The notes under the pieces are model-generated. The model was given only the letters and a program-made list of their open reading frames with translations, was not told the origin of the DNA and did no database searches. A DNA stretch of 64,000 nt from Rhypophila decipiens (Eukaryota > Ascomycota > Sordariomycetes > Sordariales > Naviculisporaceae), in assembly GCA_033297075.1 (NCBI GenBank), contig MU858095.1, positions 1 through 64,000 on the forward strand. The letters are read 5' to 3'. The position numbers were made by a program, and so were the translations under genes. How positions within the stretch are numbered: the stretch's first letter is position 1; every line of letters begins with the position of its first letter. Shown in pieces: positions 34,367 through 46,079 of this stretch.

Positions 34367-36130
34367 TCAACCCATCCTCCCACCAAAGGTACTGCTCGGC
34401 AAGCCACCTGGCGGAATTCCATCATCATCCAAGCCCTTCTCGTCCTTCTCGTCACCACCATCCACACTACTACTATCGGGCGGGACAGGACTACTCGGCG
34501 TCTTGGTAACATGCACCGACCGTGTGACATGTATCGACAGCCTCAAGTGAGCCTTTGGCGGCGCAGCAAGATCTCCTCCCTCTGCTCCATGTCCCCTAGT
34601 TCTCGGCCGAGCGTCCTGATTCAACAGACTATCGCCATCATCACCCTCATCGGCACCCCTCCCGGCAGCAACCACCACCCCAGTCGATACACTATCCGAC
34701 CTCTGGCCCATGTCCACCAGATGAGGATCCACTTCGGCGGCGCTCTTATAGTCATACATCAGATCCTCGCAGCCAAAGTAATGAAACTCTCTCTCGCGTC
34801 CCTTTTGACCGCGAAGTTCTCTTTCCTCTACCCGCGGCAAATCCCGTCCTCCGTACCCGTGTCCGAATCCATGACTATACGAACTAGCATGGCTTCCTTT
34901 CCTCTTAGCTTGGCTTCCAAACGCAAAGTTGACGTCATCACTAGCTCCCGATCCGGACCGAGCATGTCCCCTGCCCCCATGAATACTCGTCCTCACAGAG
35001 TTTGCTTTTCCACCAATGCCCCAACTAAACGACTGCCTCAAGCTGTTTCGTACAGACGACCGTCTCTGGCTCCCAGAATGGCTCGTCCTCGTCCTATTCT
35101 CATCTCCATCGCCGGCAGTCCCTGTAATAGGCGTGATCCAAGGCAGACTATGCCCATTCCCACCGCCGTACCTTCCACTTCGCCCACCCAACAACTTCGG
35201 GAAAAGCCTCTGAACAAACGGCTTAAGCGTCATCGCACAAGCACAAACAATAGCAGCATTCACCTCGGCCGCAGTCCAGTAGATCAAATCCGCGCTCGTA
35301 TATGATCCGTCGAGGCCAGGGTTAAACGTGATATCGATCAACGCGATCAACCGTAGTATGCTGATCAAACAGACAAAAGCTCCCAACGCAAAGACACCGA
35401 CGAGGGCATATTTCTGGCGCTTAGGCAACTTGAGTGTCGACAGGATAGGCATCGGCAGTGCGATGATGATGAGATCGCTAGTCAAGTGCAGCGCAGCGTT
35501 GGTCCACCAGATCTGGTACGGCAGACAGGTAACCTTTGGTCCGTCCGGACGAAACATGAGATCCCACTGCCAATACGCCTGTAAGGGCACGCATGCCGTG
35601 CAAACACTAATCACGAACCAGATGCCCAGGATCGAGACAACGGCTAGACTGACTTCTATTGCTCGTTTGGCCCAGTCGTAGGTGAAGATTCGGCGGTATA
35701 ACAGGAGAATCGAGATGCGCGTGAAGGATAAGCTCGCGCCGTAGAAGAGCATCCCGTACCAAGCTGCTCGCTGCAGGGCCGGAAGGCCGAAGAAGTCGAG
35801 TTCCCATGCGTGACGACCTGCACCGCGGAACGCTTGTTCGATCGCGCTGGCTGTTACACCGCCTGAACAGATCAGGGCGAGGATTATGGCCCAGTCGGAC
35901 GGGGAGATGATCTTGAGACGACGGCGTGTGTGGAAGCGGAGGATAACGAAGACGACGGATACGAGGAGGGCGAATACGGTTGATGCTATTATTGCTGGTT
36001 GTCGGGAGGGGCGGTGGTCGGTTATGGGGCCCCATATTGCTGTGTAGTTGAAGGTGCCGTTTGGAGGGCCGAAGGGCTCGGAAGAAGAAGCGTTGAATTC
36101 GAATTCTCGGGTGTGGAGATGGCGCGCCAT
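34367..36130 (-). CDS. PTH11-like integral membrane protein (fungal rhodopsin-type domain)
   Basis: Single-exon 587-residue protein. About 40 extracellular residues with NAS, NGT and NYT sequons precede seven membrane helices at roughly residues 46-64, 79-99, 123-145, 160-182, 208-228, 242-264 and 285-305. Family landmarks: LRFHTRRRLKIISPSDWAI after helix 1, FTRISILLLYRRIF in helix 3, CVPLQAYWQWDL with the conserved extracellular Cys, and DLIYWTAAEVNAAIVCACAM before the last helix. The roughly 280-residue cytosolic tail is rich in Gly, Ser, Arg and Asp. There is no CFEM domain at the N-terminus. Relatives act as surface-sensing or GPCR-like receptors; the ligand is unknown. It is divergent from the NLR-like gene, 2.1 kb away. 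Confidence 0.9.
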   Translation of the reverse strand: MARHLHTREFEFNASSSEPFGPPNGTFNYTAIWGPITDHRPSRQPAIIASTVFALLVSVVFVILRFHTRRRLKIISPSDWAIILALICSGGVTASAIEQAFRGAGRHAWELDFFGLPALQRAAWYGMLFYGASLSFTRISILLLYRRIFTYDWAKRAIEVSLAVVSILGIWFVISVCTACVPLQAYWQWDLMFRPDGPKVTCLPYQIWWTNAALHLTSDLIIIALPMPILSTLKLPKRQKYALVGVFALGAFVCLISILRLIALIDITFNPGLDGSYTSADLIYWTAAEVNAAIVCACAMTLKPFVQRLFPKLLGGRSGRYGGGNGHSLPWITPITGTAGDGDENRTRTSHSGSQRRSSVRNSLRQSFSWGIGGKANSVRTSIHGGRGHARSGSGASDDVNFAFGSQAKRKGSHASSYSHGFGHGYGGRDLPRVEERELRGQKGREREFHYFGCEDLMYDYKSAAEVDPHLVDMGQRSDSVSTGVVVAAGRGADEGDDGDSLLNQDARPRTRGHGAEGGDLAAPPKAHLRLSIHVTRSVHVTKTPSSPVPPDSSSVDGGDEKDEKGLDDDGIPPGGLPSSTFGGRMG

Positions 36131-38279
36131 GATGATGGGTTTGATGCGGCGCAGAGCGCCTGACCTGTTGGATGGTTGTTATGTCTCTTCCTTCTTCGCT
36201 TATTTCGTTCTCTCTCTGTCCACCGTGCCTCTGTCGAGAAGAATGGATTCAACGAAAGTGGGCCGCGCTCTTTCGGGGCCAAGGTGTATATACTTGAAAA
36301 TACTTCCAAGTCCGCTCCCCGCAGTCCAGATCGGAGAGCAAAGTGTGGAAGACCAAGAGCTCGATAGTATGCTGTGACATAGAGGAGATCAAGACCACAA
36401 AGCCACCATGACAATATGGTACTCGTCCGGCAGTGACTGGTCTTTCCCGCCACAGATGGCCATTATTGTAACGTTCTGGGGTCAAGGTCGAGTGCGATCA
36501 GGGCAGCGTGCGTACATGGCGGAAAAGTTTGCATTACCCCAGATCTAGGCCATGGCTTCCGCTCCCGCTCCGGCAGCATGTCGTGGCCTGTGCTGGTCTT
36601 GTATCGGCCTGGGGGGCGAATAGGAGAGAAAGGGCAAGGGACTTCCCCACAAACCCAGAGTTTGAACCCTGGTTCAAGCTTGCCATGACGGTCATAGCTC
36701 TTCGGGATAGCATCGAGGTCAGGTCCATTTGGCAGGGTCGGTTGGTGGTTCCGAATTTCTGCTTTGGTGGGGATCGGGGGATGGGATTGCGGGGAACAGA
36801 GGTCCGGCTATAAAGTGGTTGGAGTTGCTGGCCGTGGGGAGAGACGCCATTGGACAAGACCTGCACAAAAGTTTGGTTCAGCTATAGCTCCCCGCGCCGA
36901 GTAAGATGAAGCGCTTGAATCTTCCGTCCTTTCAAGGGCCTCTGATCAAGCTTTGCTAAGCTTGTACCCGGGAATTTAGTGTCTAGATCCCGGAGGCGGC
37001 ATGCTTGTTTCAGGCGACTGAGGAGAGCATTTTTCCCGCTCTCAACTTCCCAGACGGAATCAGAGCGATGGTAGGTGCTGCATGCTGTTGAAACATATTT
37101 CCCAGTCTGATCCGTGTGTTGTCTGAATGATGCCGCGGCGAGAAATGTAGAACTTCAAAATCTCTTGCTCCGTGCCCCTCGAACGGTCAGCGACGGGTGG
37201 GATTTTCGGCCTGTCAAGTTGCACCCCAGATTCGGGATGTGAGTCGATGTAACGCAGTTTAAGGCATTTACAAGAGCTAAACCCGAAGAGGCCCCCGGAA
37301 TACGCCTCCGTTTGGGTTGACGAGTGACATCCTTGTATTTTGCCAAAACCAATTCGCAACTTGTGGCGACGGCGGTGGACGACCGGAATCGTCTGGAGAG
37401 CGGGAAGACTTTGTACGGTACATGTAGTCTTGGATATCGGAGATCTAGGGAATGGTGAACGGTCAGTATTCATTTGTATGAAGTGGACTGTCGAGCGACA
37501 GGCTATTGCTGCAGCAGATGCTCTTGGAGTGCTGTTCGACCTTTGGCGTCTGAAAGATGAGGAAAGTCCAGGTTGTCCTTTGCATCATTATTGCTGCGAA
37601 CACAAAAAAAATATGGCATTACGGCTGCTGTCTTGTGAATGTGTTGCTAGGTTTCCAACTGGGTACTGGGGTGACTCGTGCGAGAGTTGTCGGGTCGTTG
37701 ACTCGTTGTGTGAGTGTCAATTTCCCAAATCTCGATCACAACCCTAACCCTGTGATAAATGGTTATACGGTCTTGGAGAGAGGCGCGAGTGGCTGGAGCA
37801 GTCTGAGGCTTGTGCCAGAGGTTGGACCGGAAATATCTGTGGCGGTGCGGGAAGATGACGATCTGCCAAAATTCGTCGTGCTTGCCCGTTCGTGCCCGAG
37901 ACAGGAGCTTGAGCCGAGGATAGTCCGAGTAAGCAATGTTAAGGAAAGATCTTAAGCAGTGACCCGGAGTGTTGCAAATATAGGGGCTAGTCGCGAATCA
38001 AGGATAGTGCACTAACAGGTCTTGAAGACCATGCATGCTGCACTGCAGGCAGGCATGTCAGGCAGCTGCGGCTGATCAGAGCCTGCTTCCAAACTCGAAG
38101 ACATCTCCATCTCTCATGATAACTCAAATTCACTCAGTGGGATTGATAAAGTTCCAAAGTCACCGACGCAACTAAAGCCGCGGCAGCTTGTGATGTCACA
38201 TGGTGGCTTCCCTGGTATCTTTCGCTAATCTCATTTCCTGGAACGCCCACACCTTTTTGGTGGACAATGTCGCGGGAAA
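36131..38279. other. intergenic between two divergent genes
   Basis: No supported gene; frames at 37060-37473 and 37340-37955 lack motifs. Contains the telomere-like 13-mer AACCCTAACCCTG at 37740-37752. Both promoters (PTH11-like and NLR-like) must lie here. Confidence 0.45.
37740..37752. repeat. interstitial telomere-like motif
   Basis: AACCCTAACCCTG, identical to the 13-mer at 2348-2360. Confidence 0.5.
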
Positions 38280-41200
38280 ATGGTTGAATCAATCGAGGGC
38301 GTCGCCGACATAGACTTCACCGTTGTGTATGAACCCAATGATGAAGCACCGCGTGCAATTGTTGAGTATGTCGCCGACCCTTCCTCGTCCAACTACTAGT
38401 TTGCCATACTGACCGTAACCTCATGTTTAGTATTGTCATCGTCCACGGACTACAGGGACACCCATTTACAACATGGGCCTCTGTCCAATCCAAGGCCCAA
38501 GAGTCAACCGAAGTCCAAGAAAAACAAGTCTATTCGCGCCAGGGTCCTAGGACGTATCCGAAAATCCGAGACTGCTCCTATTGCCGGGGTCGATGATGCT
38601 TCCCCCAGCACGCTTTCGCGGCCGCCTTGCGCCTTTTGGCCGCGGGACATGCTCCCGCATGACTGTCCCCAGTCTCGTATCCTGGTGTACGGATACGACA
38701 GCAAGGTCACCAAGTACATGAAAGCAGCGACGAACAAGAACAGCCTTTTATCTCATGCCAAGGACTTGCTCTTTGCTCTTTCCAGGACCCGAGAGCTGGA
38801 TCGACCGCTTATACTTGTAGCCCACAGTCTCGGTGGCATCGTCGTGAAGGAGATGCTTGCTCAATCGTCCATGGCAACCGACGACGTGCTGAAGAACATT
38901 GTCGGCTGCAGTTCGTCAGTCATCTTCATGGGCACACCACACCGAGGAAGCCCGCAGCTGGCTGCGCTGGGTGAATGGGCGAGAAGCGTGGTTGGTAGTG
39001 GTCTGAGAATGGAGACTAATGATGCCATTCTCAACGCCCTCAACCTTAAGACCACGGATCTCGAGCGTGCTCAGGAGTCTTTCTCCAGTATTTGGCTCAA
39101 ACACGATTTCCGAGTCAAGACGTTGCAAGAAGGTATGGGGCTGACCGGGGTCAATCTGTCCGTTCTTGGCAACAAAGTCGTGCCGGACCATTCTTCCCTG
39201 ATCGGCGACGCTCGTGAACGTGCCGAGACAATACAAGCAAATCACATGGACATGTGCAGGTTTACAGGTCCCGAAGACCCCAACTACGCCAAGCTTTCAG
39301 GGGAGATCGTCGCTGTCTATGCCTCCCTCATAAAGCTGAAGGAACAAGACGTCAAGTCCGATGGACATGTACATATTCTTCGGGTACTCAATGGCATCCG
39401 GCCTGCTGTTGGGCATCCTGGTAGCACGGATTTTAAGCGTCCTACGCTTCACGAAGACGGAATATCGGCTCTCAGGTCCCTACGGTATTCTTTCATGAAC
39501 AGGAGGCAGCGAAGCCTCGAAGCAGAGAAGCCGGCACAGCAAACTTGCAAATGGCTATTTGAGCAACAGGAATACCGAGAGTGGGTGCTGAACGCGAATC
39601 AGGAGAATAGCTGTGGCTTGATATCGCTGAAGGGCAAGCCAGGGGCTGGAAAATCTACGCTGATGCACGAGGCATTTCGGCGAGCCGAAATAGAACTGGG
39701 GTTACAGAACGAAATTGCAGCTTTCTTCTTCAATGCCAAGGGCAGTGATCTGGAGCATTCAGCCGAAGGTCTTTTCAGGTCGTTACTGCACCAGCTTCTT
39801 CCGCGCCGCCCAATCTATCTACGTCAATTAGTTGCCCTTTTATCAACCAAACAGGAAGCCCTTGACTGCGAAGAAGACAAGTCACCATTCACGGAGCCCG
39901 ATTTGAAGGATATCCTCTGTTCTTTGCTTTCTGATGCCGCGCCAATGACTTACATCTTCATCGACGCTCTGGACGAATGCAACCCGGAGGGTATTCGACC
40001 TGTAGCTTATTTCTGCAGAGAAATCACCAAATCAGCACCATATGTCAGCATTTGCATTTCTAGTCGTCATTATCCATCAATCAGCCTTACAGATTGCCCG
40101 GAGATCATGGTAGAGAATCACAACCACGATGACATTGCGAGGTACGTCGATCAAAGGCTGGGCCTTGGCATTGCCGACATCGAACCAGAAAAGCAGATTA
40201 TAAAAGACAGGATTTTGGACAAGGCAGCGGGGGTATTTCTCTGGGTGACTTTGGTCGTAGACGACATTCTCCAGAAAAGGGACGAAGGAAAGTCCCTCAC
40301 GTCTTTGCTTGCGGACCTTGATGCGATCCCTGGGGAGTTGGAAGCCCTGTATCTCACGGTGCTGGGAACGGTAGATCAGCGTCGCTGGAAGAAAACCACG
40401 CGGTTGTTTCAATGGGCCGTATTAGCAACAAGGCCTCTCCGGCTGAACGAATGGGATCACATTTTGGCCTTCATGGCGAAACCACCTGCGTCCTTGTGGG
40501 TCTGGAGGGTATGTGCGGGACGCATGGACTCGCGAAAATTAAACGTCGAGGAAATAGACAAAAAATTACGAGCTCTTTCAAAAGGTCTGATCGAGGTCCG
40601 GAACTCGGATATGGAGGATGCCCACGGCGGCGGCTCTGAAGGAAGCTCGGTTGAGCCTGGGGCCGGCTCGCTTGAGTCAGGCGACGGCGAAAATCGTGTT
40701 GTGCAAGTGATACATGAGTCGGTACGAGAGCTTTTCTTGAAGCGAGGGGGGGTCGCCGCACTTGGAGGGATTCCAGGGAAGCAATTCGTTGTCGATGGGC
40801 ACCTTGCAATCATGGGCTCTTGTCTGGATTACATCAACGTCCCCGAGCTGGATGGATTGGTGAAGGCCAGAATCGAACCCGATATTGTTCCACAAGAAAC
40901 AAAACGGATAAATTCGTCATCTTCCTTGAGTCTGGTGGATGTCGAGGATCGATGGGCATCCCATAGCGTCTACAGCTTCGGTTCCGCCTACAGTCACGCC
41001 AACAGTCGCCGAGCACGTAGCTCTGGCCCTGACGTGGCCGAGCAAAATCCTGCCGGAGGTGTCCTGCAGCCGCTGCGGCCCGAAAAAGTCTCCAAAGCCC
41101 CCGCTGAACTTTCGGTGTTTGAAATGCTCAAAAAGTCGAGTGACGAGGCTTGGAGTCGTGATTACTATGCCCAGAGGATGATGCTCTATAATATCGCTGC

Positions 41201-42948
41201 CGACGAGATATCCATCCATCCGTCTGCAGTAACCCGATCGGTCGCGGGAGAGACCAGAATCCTAGACGACTATCCAGCCCTTCTTTCATATGCTGTATTC
41301 GAGATGTTCAGACACGCTCGACTTGCACAGGATTCTGGAGCTGACCCTACGGACATTATCAAACGCCTGCAGGAGAGGGACAATCGGCTATGGATTCGTC
41401 GGTTGGCTCTGGCTGAAGATGTACCCTTGAGCACCGGCTTGTTCTTCCACGCAGCCGAGCAGGGACTGTTTTCGTGGATGGCGGCAATGGATAAGTGTTC
41501 GACGAATAGACATCGGCAGCTAAACGAACAAAGTTTATCCTCTGTGAGAACATACCAAACATCTCTCCAAAGGCACGAGCACACGACAAATGTCGATAAC
41601 ATTCAGAGAAGCGCCATTCCCGTTTCAGACCTCATGCCGGCCTTGAATTGCCGATGCTCAAGCTGCGGCACACTTTTTGTGGCCATGCTGGAGGCAGTGA
41701 AACGACGCAACACAGCAGCTCTGGAGCGTCTATCACGATACTCCCAAATTGGTACCTTATTTACGGACTCAAATCTTCGCACTATTCTACACATACTCGC
41801 GCGTATACCTGACGTCTTATTGCTCCGTAAGTACCTTGACAATATCATGTATACCATTACCAAGCGCAAAGCTCTATCCGGATATCTATTAGAAGTGGAG
41901 GAGGTGCTTCTCAAGCATCATTCAAGGTTCACGGATGATCATGGGCGGACGGCTCTGCACATAGCCATCGGAAGAGATAACGGCGAAAGTCTGCGAGCTT
42001 CTAAGGTATTTTGAAGACACCGAAATGGAGGATTCTAATCAACAGAGGCCTTTGCACCTGGCCTGCAGTACTCGCAACATGTCGCTTCGTCACGATATAT
42101 CGACCAATACCCTCAAGATAGCAGAAATGCTTTTGGGAGCCGGTGCAGAAGTCAACGCAATGGAAAAAGAAGGCCATACAGCGCTTCATCGCGCATGCTT
42201 TCACATCCCAGAGCCCAGTCCGGAGAGATCCGCAACAGAGTTGGACGATTGTGAGGCTTCAGATGAGCAACCCAATATCCTGAAACTTGTTGACTTGCTT
42301 CTTCGGGGCGGAGCAGACATAGGGGCGAAGAGCAAGGTCGACGCTACCCCTCTCCATATTGCATGTCGCTCAGGTGAGAAATGGAGAGAATCCTGCCCCA
42401 ACACGCTTGCCGTCGTTAAGCGGCTCCTTGATGCAGGCGCAGACCCTTGCGCGGTTACTATCAAAGAAGAAACAGCGCTCCATATCGCCGCTGCACGATC
42501 TACACGAGGAGTCGCTGCCGAGCTAATTCGACGCGGCACACCAATCATGGCATGCGATCAGCTTCTTCAAAACGCACTCCACCATGCTGCCTGGGCAGGC
42601 AACAATCCAGTCGCAGAAGAAATCCTCGAATCTGGTGGTGAGAGGATACGGATTAACATAGTCGATAACCAGGGCTCGACTCCGCTGCACTTTGCCTGTC
42701 AATTTTACGATGACAAAGGGGATCCCGCCTTGCAGGAAAGAAGTCCGAAACTTATGCGTAACCTGTTGCAGAGGGGAGCAACGATTCACGAACCCAAGAA
42801 CTGGCTTGGGCTTACGCCTTTTCAGATTGCCGAACAGCGTGGCCTCAGTAATGTTGTTGGGCTTCTGAAGGAGTACGGAGGCGATCCACCGTCTCAATCA
42901 AAGACGGTCGCTGTTTTCAGGCGTGTTGGGGAATGGATTGGATTCTAA
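38280..42948 (+). CDS. NLR-like protein: alpha/beta hydrolase - NACHT - ankyrin repeats, two apparent frameshifts
   Basis: Fungal NOD-like receptor architecture, about 1530 residues. Exon 1 38280-38365 (MVESIEGVADIDFTVVYEPN), intron 38366-38430, then one long exon. Part 1 is a SesB/DUF676-type serine hydrolase: IVIVHGLQGHPFTTW, ILVYGYDSKVTKYM, nucleophile elbow VAHSLGGIVVKEM at about 38816-38854, IFMGTPHRGS and a late His in QANHMDMCRF. Part 2 is a NACHT NTPase: Walker A GKPGAGKST (about 39633-39659) and Walker B TYIFIDALDEC (about 39948-39980). Part 3 is C-terminal ankyrin repeats (TALHIA, PLHLAC, TALHRAC, PLHIAC, ALHIAA, ALHHAA, PLHFAC). Two frame changes interrupt it: near 38496-38498 (GCCC) and near 41982-41986. 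A 40-nt GT-AG intron at 42006-42045 could bypass the second. Relatives act in non-self recognition and regulated cell death. Confidence 0.85.
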
Positions 42949-43184
42949 GGTCTGCCATTCGTATTGGAATATCCAAGTTGAGAGAAGAGCAGCCAGTTCT
43001 TTGGATATCTAGTTGGTTCACGCAGCATGTTCAGTACGTATCTGACATTCTGACTGCGTCTACACTAAGCAAGGTTTCTAACACAAAAGCAAGGTAACAA
43101 AAGCAAGGAAAGAAATCAACCACACAACTACCACCGGCGATCAACTCCCGATCATTTCATCCGCGAGAGACTACCCAAATACGA

Positions 43185-44213
43185 TCAAGCGCACACCTGC
43201 TGGTTGGCCGGTGCCGCGACGCGAAACACACGAACAAGGAGATGCCCGACGCTCTCAGCGCCTCGGCGAATCTGTGCGATAAAACTCCCGTGACCCCCGC
43301 GATCCGCCCGCTCTCTGATCGCCCAAAAAACGACCTGCCTGAGATCGCCATTGTTGATATCGCGCGCGTTGTGGTTGTTGTGCGCGGCCCACTCAAACTC
43401 AACCAAGACATCTGCAGGCGCATGGAAAGCACCCGGACGTAGCGACGATGTGTCCGACCCAGCTCGCTCCGCTTCCTGGTGCGCAGTCAATAGAAGTTCA
43501 CCCGCGTCTCGCATGTTCCACGCGGGTGCATATTCGGCGTCGTTCCAGCCAATATGGATGTTGGTGTGGAGGTCGGTCTCGGGGATCTCTATCTCGGTCC
43601 AGTCGACGTACCGTTGATCGTCATGGTCGCGTCGGACTAGGGCTTGGTCTGTCTCGTTCCCGTTGGTTGGGGACTTTTTGGCCAGCTCAGCTTTGATCGC
43701 TTCCGCTGCGCTAGCATCCAGCGCACTCCGACGACCAAAGAGGCTTTTCTCAGAGAGGGCGGGAAGACCATCGCGCTTCCGTTTGTTGGTCGGGTTTGGC
43801 GTTCCGATCTTGGCAACCTTGACAAACGCCTTGAAGCCGGTTACGTAGTCATCCAGCGAGACGTACCCGGCCACCTTCCCGCCATGCTTGTGTCGCGCGT
43901 GGATAATCCGGGCCGCCGCCCATACCGTTAGCCATGACACTCCTTCCGTCACATCATTGGCGTCACAGATGGAGATTCTGCATTCGCCTCTGTCCATGAG
44001 GTTTTGACAGTCGTTGGAGGCAAGCGGGATGTCCCACTCGGGGTAGCCTTCCTCGAGTGCGTTGGTGGCATCTGCGCAGTCTTTCGTCGACGCCCGCCAG
44101 TCGACGCCTTGGTATCCGTCTTCGAGGCCGAAGGAGTTGCAGTTTATCTGCATAGCTGTAGTTCCTGTTATGGCGAGGCTGCCGGTTAGGAGGAGGAGCG
44201 TGCGTGAGCGCAT
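43185..44213 (-). CDS. uncharacterised secreted protein with Kex2-type processing sites
   Basis: Single-exon protein of 342 residues with signal peptide MRSRTLLLLTGSLAITGTTA. The N-terminal module (residues about 21-135) has five Cys (INC, KDC, NDC, GEC, SIC) and ends with GGKVAGYVSLDDYVTGFKAF. Basic sites NKRKR, FGRR and LVRR then separate two linkers from a C-terminal module (about 205-342). That module has no Cys until the final QQVCA and is rich in His, Trp and Asp (TEIEIPETDLHTNIHIGWND, EWAAHNNHNARDINNGDL). This looks like a pro-protein split by a Kex2-like protease. No family recognised, so no activity is claimed. It converges with the NLR-like gene, 236 bp away. Confidence 0.75.
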   Translation of the reverse strand: MRSRTLLLLTGSLAITGTTAMQINCNSFGLEDGYQGVDWRASTKDCADATNALEEGYPEWDIPLASNDCQNLMDRGECRISICDANDVTEGVSWLTVWAAARIIHARHKHGGKVAGYVSLDDYVTGFKAFVKVAKIGTPNPTNKRKRDGLPALSEKSLFGRRSALDASAAEAIKAELAKKSPTNGNETDQALVRRDHDDQRYVDWTEIEIPETDLHTNIHIGWNDAEYAPAWNMRDAGELLLTAHQEAERAGSDTSSLRPGAFHAPADVLVEFEWAAHNNHNARDINNGDLRQVVFWAIRERADRGGHGSFIAQIRRGAESVGHLLVRVFRVAAPANQQVCA

Positions 44214-46079
44214 TTTCAGGCGGCCTCGGTAAAGATGGTTGATTTGGGCGTTGAACTTGAAGAATATGTAGCTTTGTGTTGTCTTGAATGTTGGGATGAA
44301 GAGATGGTTGTTGAGTAATGCGAATGATCTCGGGGCGTGTCGAACCTTTTATTTATCCCGTGAGGCCTCGCCAAGATATTAACGACTGCTGGGATTGCTC
44401 GCCACCAGAATAGCTATCATTCAATAGTTTCCCTGTATCAAAACACATCAAGGACTCTCCGATATAATTATACCTAATGAGTCAGCATGATGCCGATGCC
44501 GTAGGGCTGTAAGCTGTTAGCGGGGTCTACCGGGGCCCCGACCGGGAGTACCGGGTCCACTGAGCCCCGGCCCGGTCTTGGCATCGGTACAAGCGGGGCA
44601 CACCCGAGTGGACAGAGGCCCGGGTGGGAAGTTTGCAGCTCTGGCCGATGGGGGCATCAGCTGACTCGGACTCAATGCATGTAACTCATACTGAGCCTTG
44701 AAGATCAGGAATCGTTCCATCCTCAGTTTTCAGCACAGCCTCAGATAAAACTCTCCGAATTTGGGGCGGAGTTTGGTAATCAGGCAACTACAACTTCATC
44801 CGATGGACCTGTTTGATCATCACAGCCGATCAGCCCAAAAGTAGGCTTAGATGTGGATTTGGCAACTGTATACATGACCGTGGCAAGGAACGATATTGCA
44901 ACTTGAAGCCAGCCCAGGCCATGCTATCATAAGTCAATCATCTATGCTCGCAACCGCGCCGCTCGCCACAGGTCCCGTTATCGCGGGCTGCTGAGGCTGG
45001 GCAGGACGGCAGGTACACTGGTAAATAACTACTGGCTCGGAGACTTTTTATACCACTTAAAGAATCCCGCCGCGAGCACACCCAGCCTCAGTGGCCAGGC
45101 GAAAGGATCCCGACCCGATGGTTTACCAGGCAGACGATTATCTGGGCCTTGCTTCCGAGGCGACCACAAATCTGGGCTCATCCAACTTATATCATGATGG
45201 GTTAGTTCCGGGGGTATGGACAGAGATGACATCAATGAGGTAGCTCTAATCGTCTTAGCATACAATACCCAAAGGAGCTGTGCTATTTTGACAGTTATGT
45301 TGCAAGGGCCCGGCACGGTCTGGCTCAAACATTCCTCTCAAGGCGTAACCATTCTATCCTGGTCCCATATATATCCCTCTTGTAAATGGAGGCCATTGTC
45401 GTCGCCTCTCCTTGGCCCATGGGATGTTAGAACTTACTCATTGGATTAATTAACGTCCCCCTACGTTGTCATGCACACTTGTTAAACCAATTATGCAGGA
45501 GACTTGCCTGCTTTCAGGGTCTGATGAACGTTTCCAGACTGGAAGTATCTTTTGTAATTGTGGCAAGAGACAAACCTCGAATTGCTTCTACCCCAAACGG
45601 ACAAGTTCTTCCCAATCGTGAGATAGGGGACAGTACCTTTCATTTGCGAGCTTGGTCTCTTATGACAATTTGTTTCCCGTATGAATAACGACAAGCTTTC
45701 AGTGCTGTTTGTTTGGATCAGAATGATCGATAATCTCATTCAACACATAGAGGCCTATGAGGGGCTTCAAAGGGAGGAAAAAAGCACCATGAATTATTGT
45801 ATCGCAAAATATGTATCTAATTTAACAATATCTATAAACCCTCACTTGTTACGTGTAAATACCTGGCCAAACAAAAAATATTAACAGGCCCATTCGCGTA
45901 GAACAATACAACATGCTGGATCCCCATCCCGTGATCTCAAATCCAAATCTAAATACACCCTCACCCAATATTAACTCTCATCACCGTTCCCGCGGCATCG
46001 TGTGCATGGAGATATAACCTTGTCCTTGAACTCCAGTCCGGTTTATCCACCCAGTCGTTCATGTTAACGGAGGACTACG
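44214..46079. other. intergenic, no gene seen
   Basis: Promoter of the secreted-protein gene at the left (CA- and TC-rich DNA to about 44350), a GC-rich CCGGG-repeating island at 44515-44640, then AT-rich DNA to the 3' end of the peroxidase gene. No supported coding frame. Confidence 0.45.

Noticed and set aside
33879..34370. 163-codon minus-strand frame
   Set aside because: No ATG at its start, it runs into the (AAC)n tail, and its hydrophobicity is compositional.
34319..35305. 328-codon plus-strand frame
   Set aside because: It lies antisense inside the PTH11-like gene and has no motif. The minus-strand frame carries clear membrane helices and family landmarks.
44515..44640. GC-rich CCGGG-repeating island
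   Set aside because: No open frame, no terminal repeats and no clear hairpin. Composition only.
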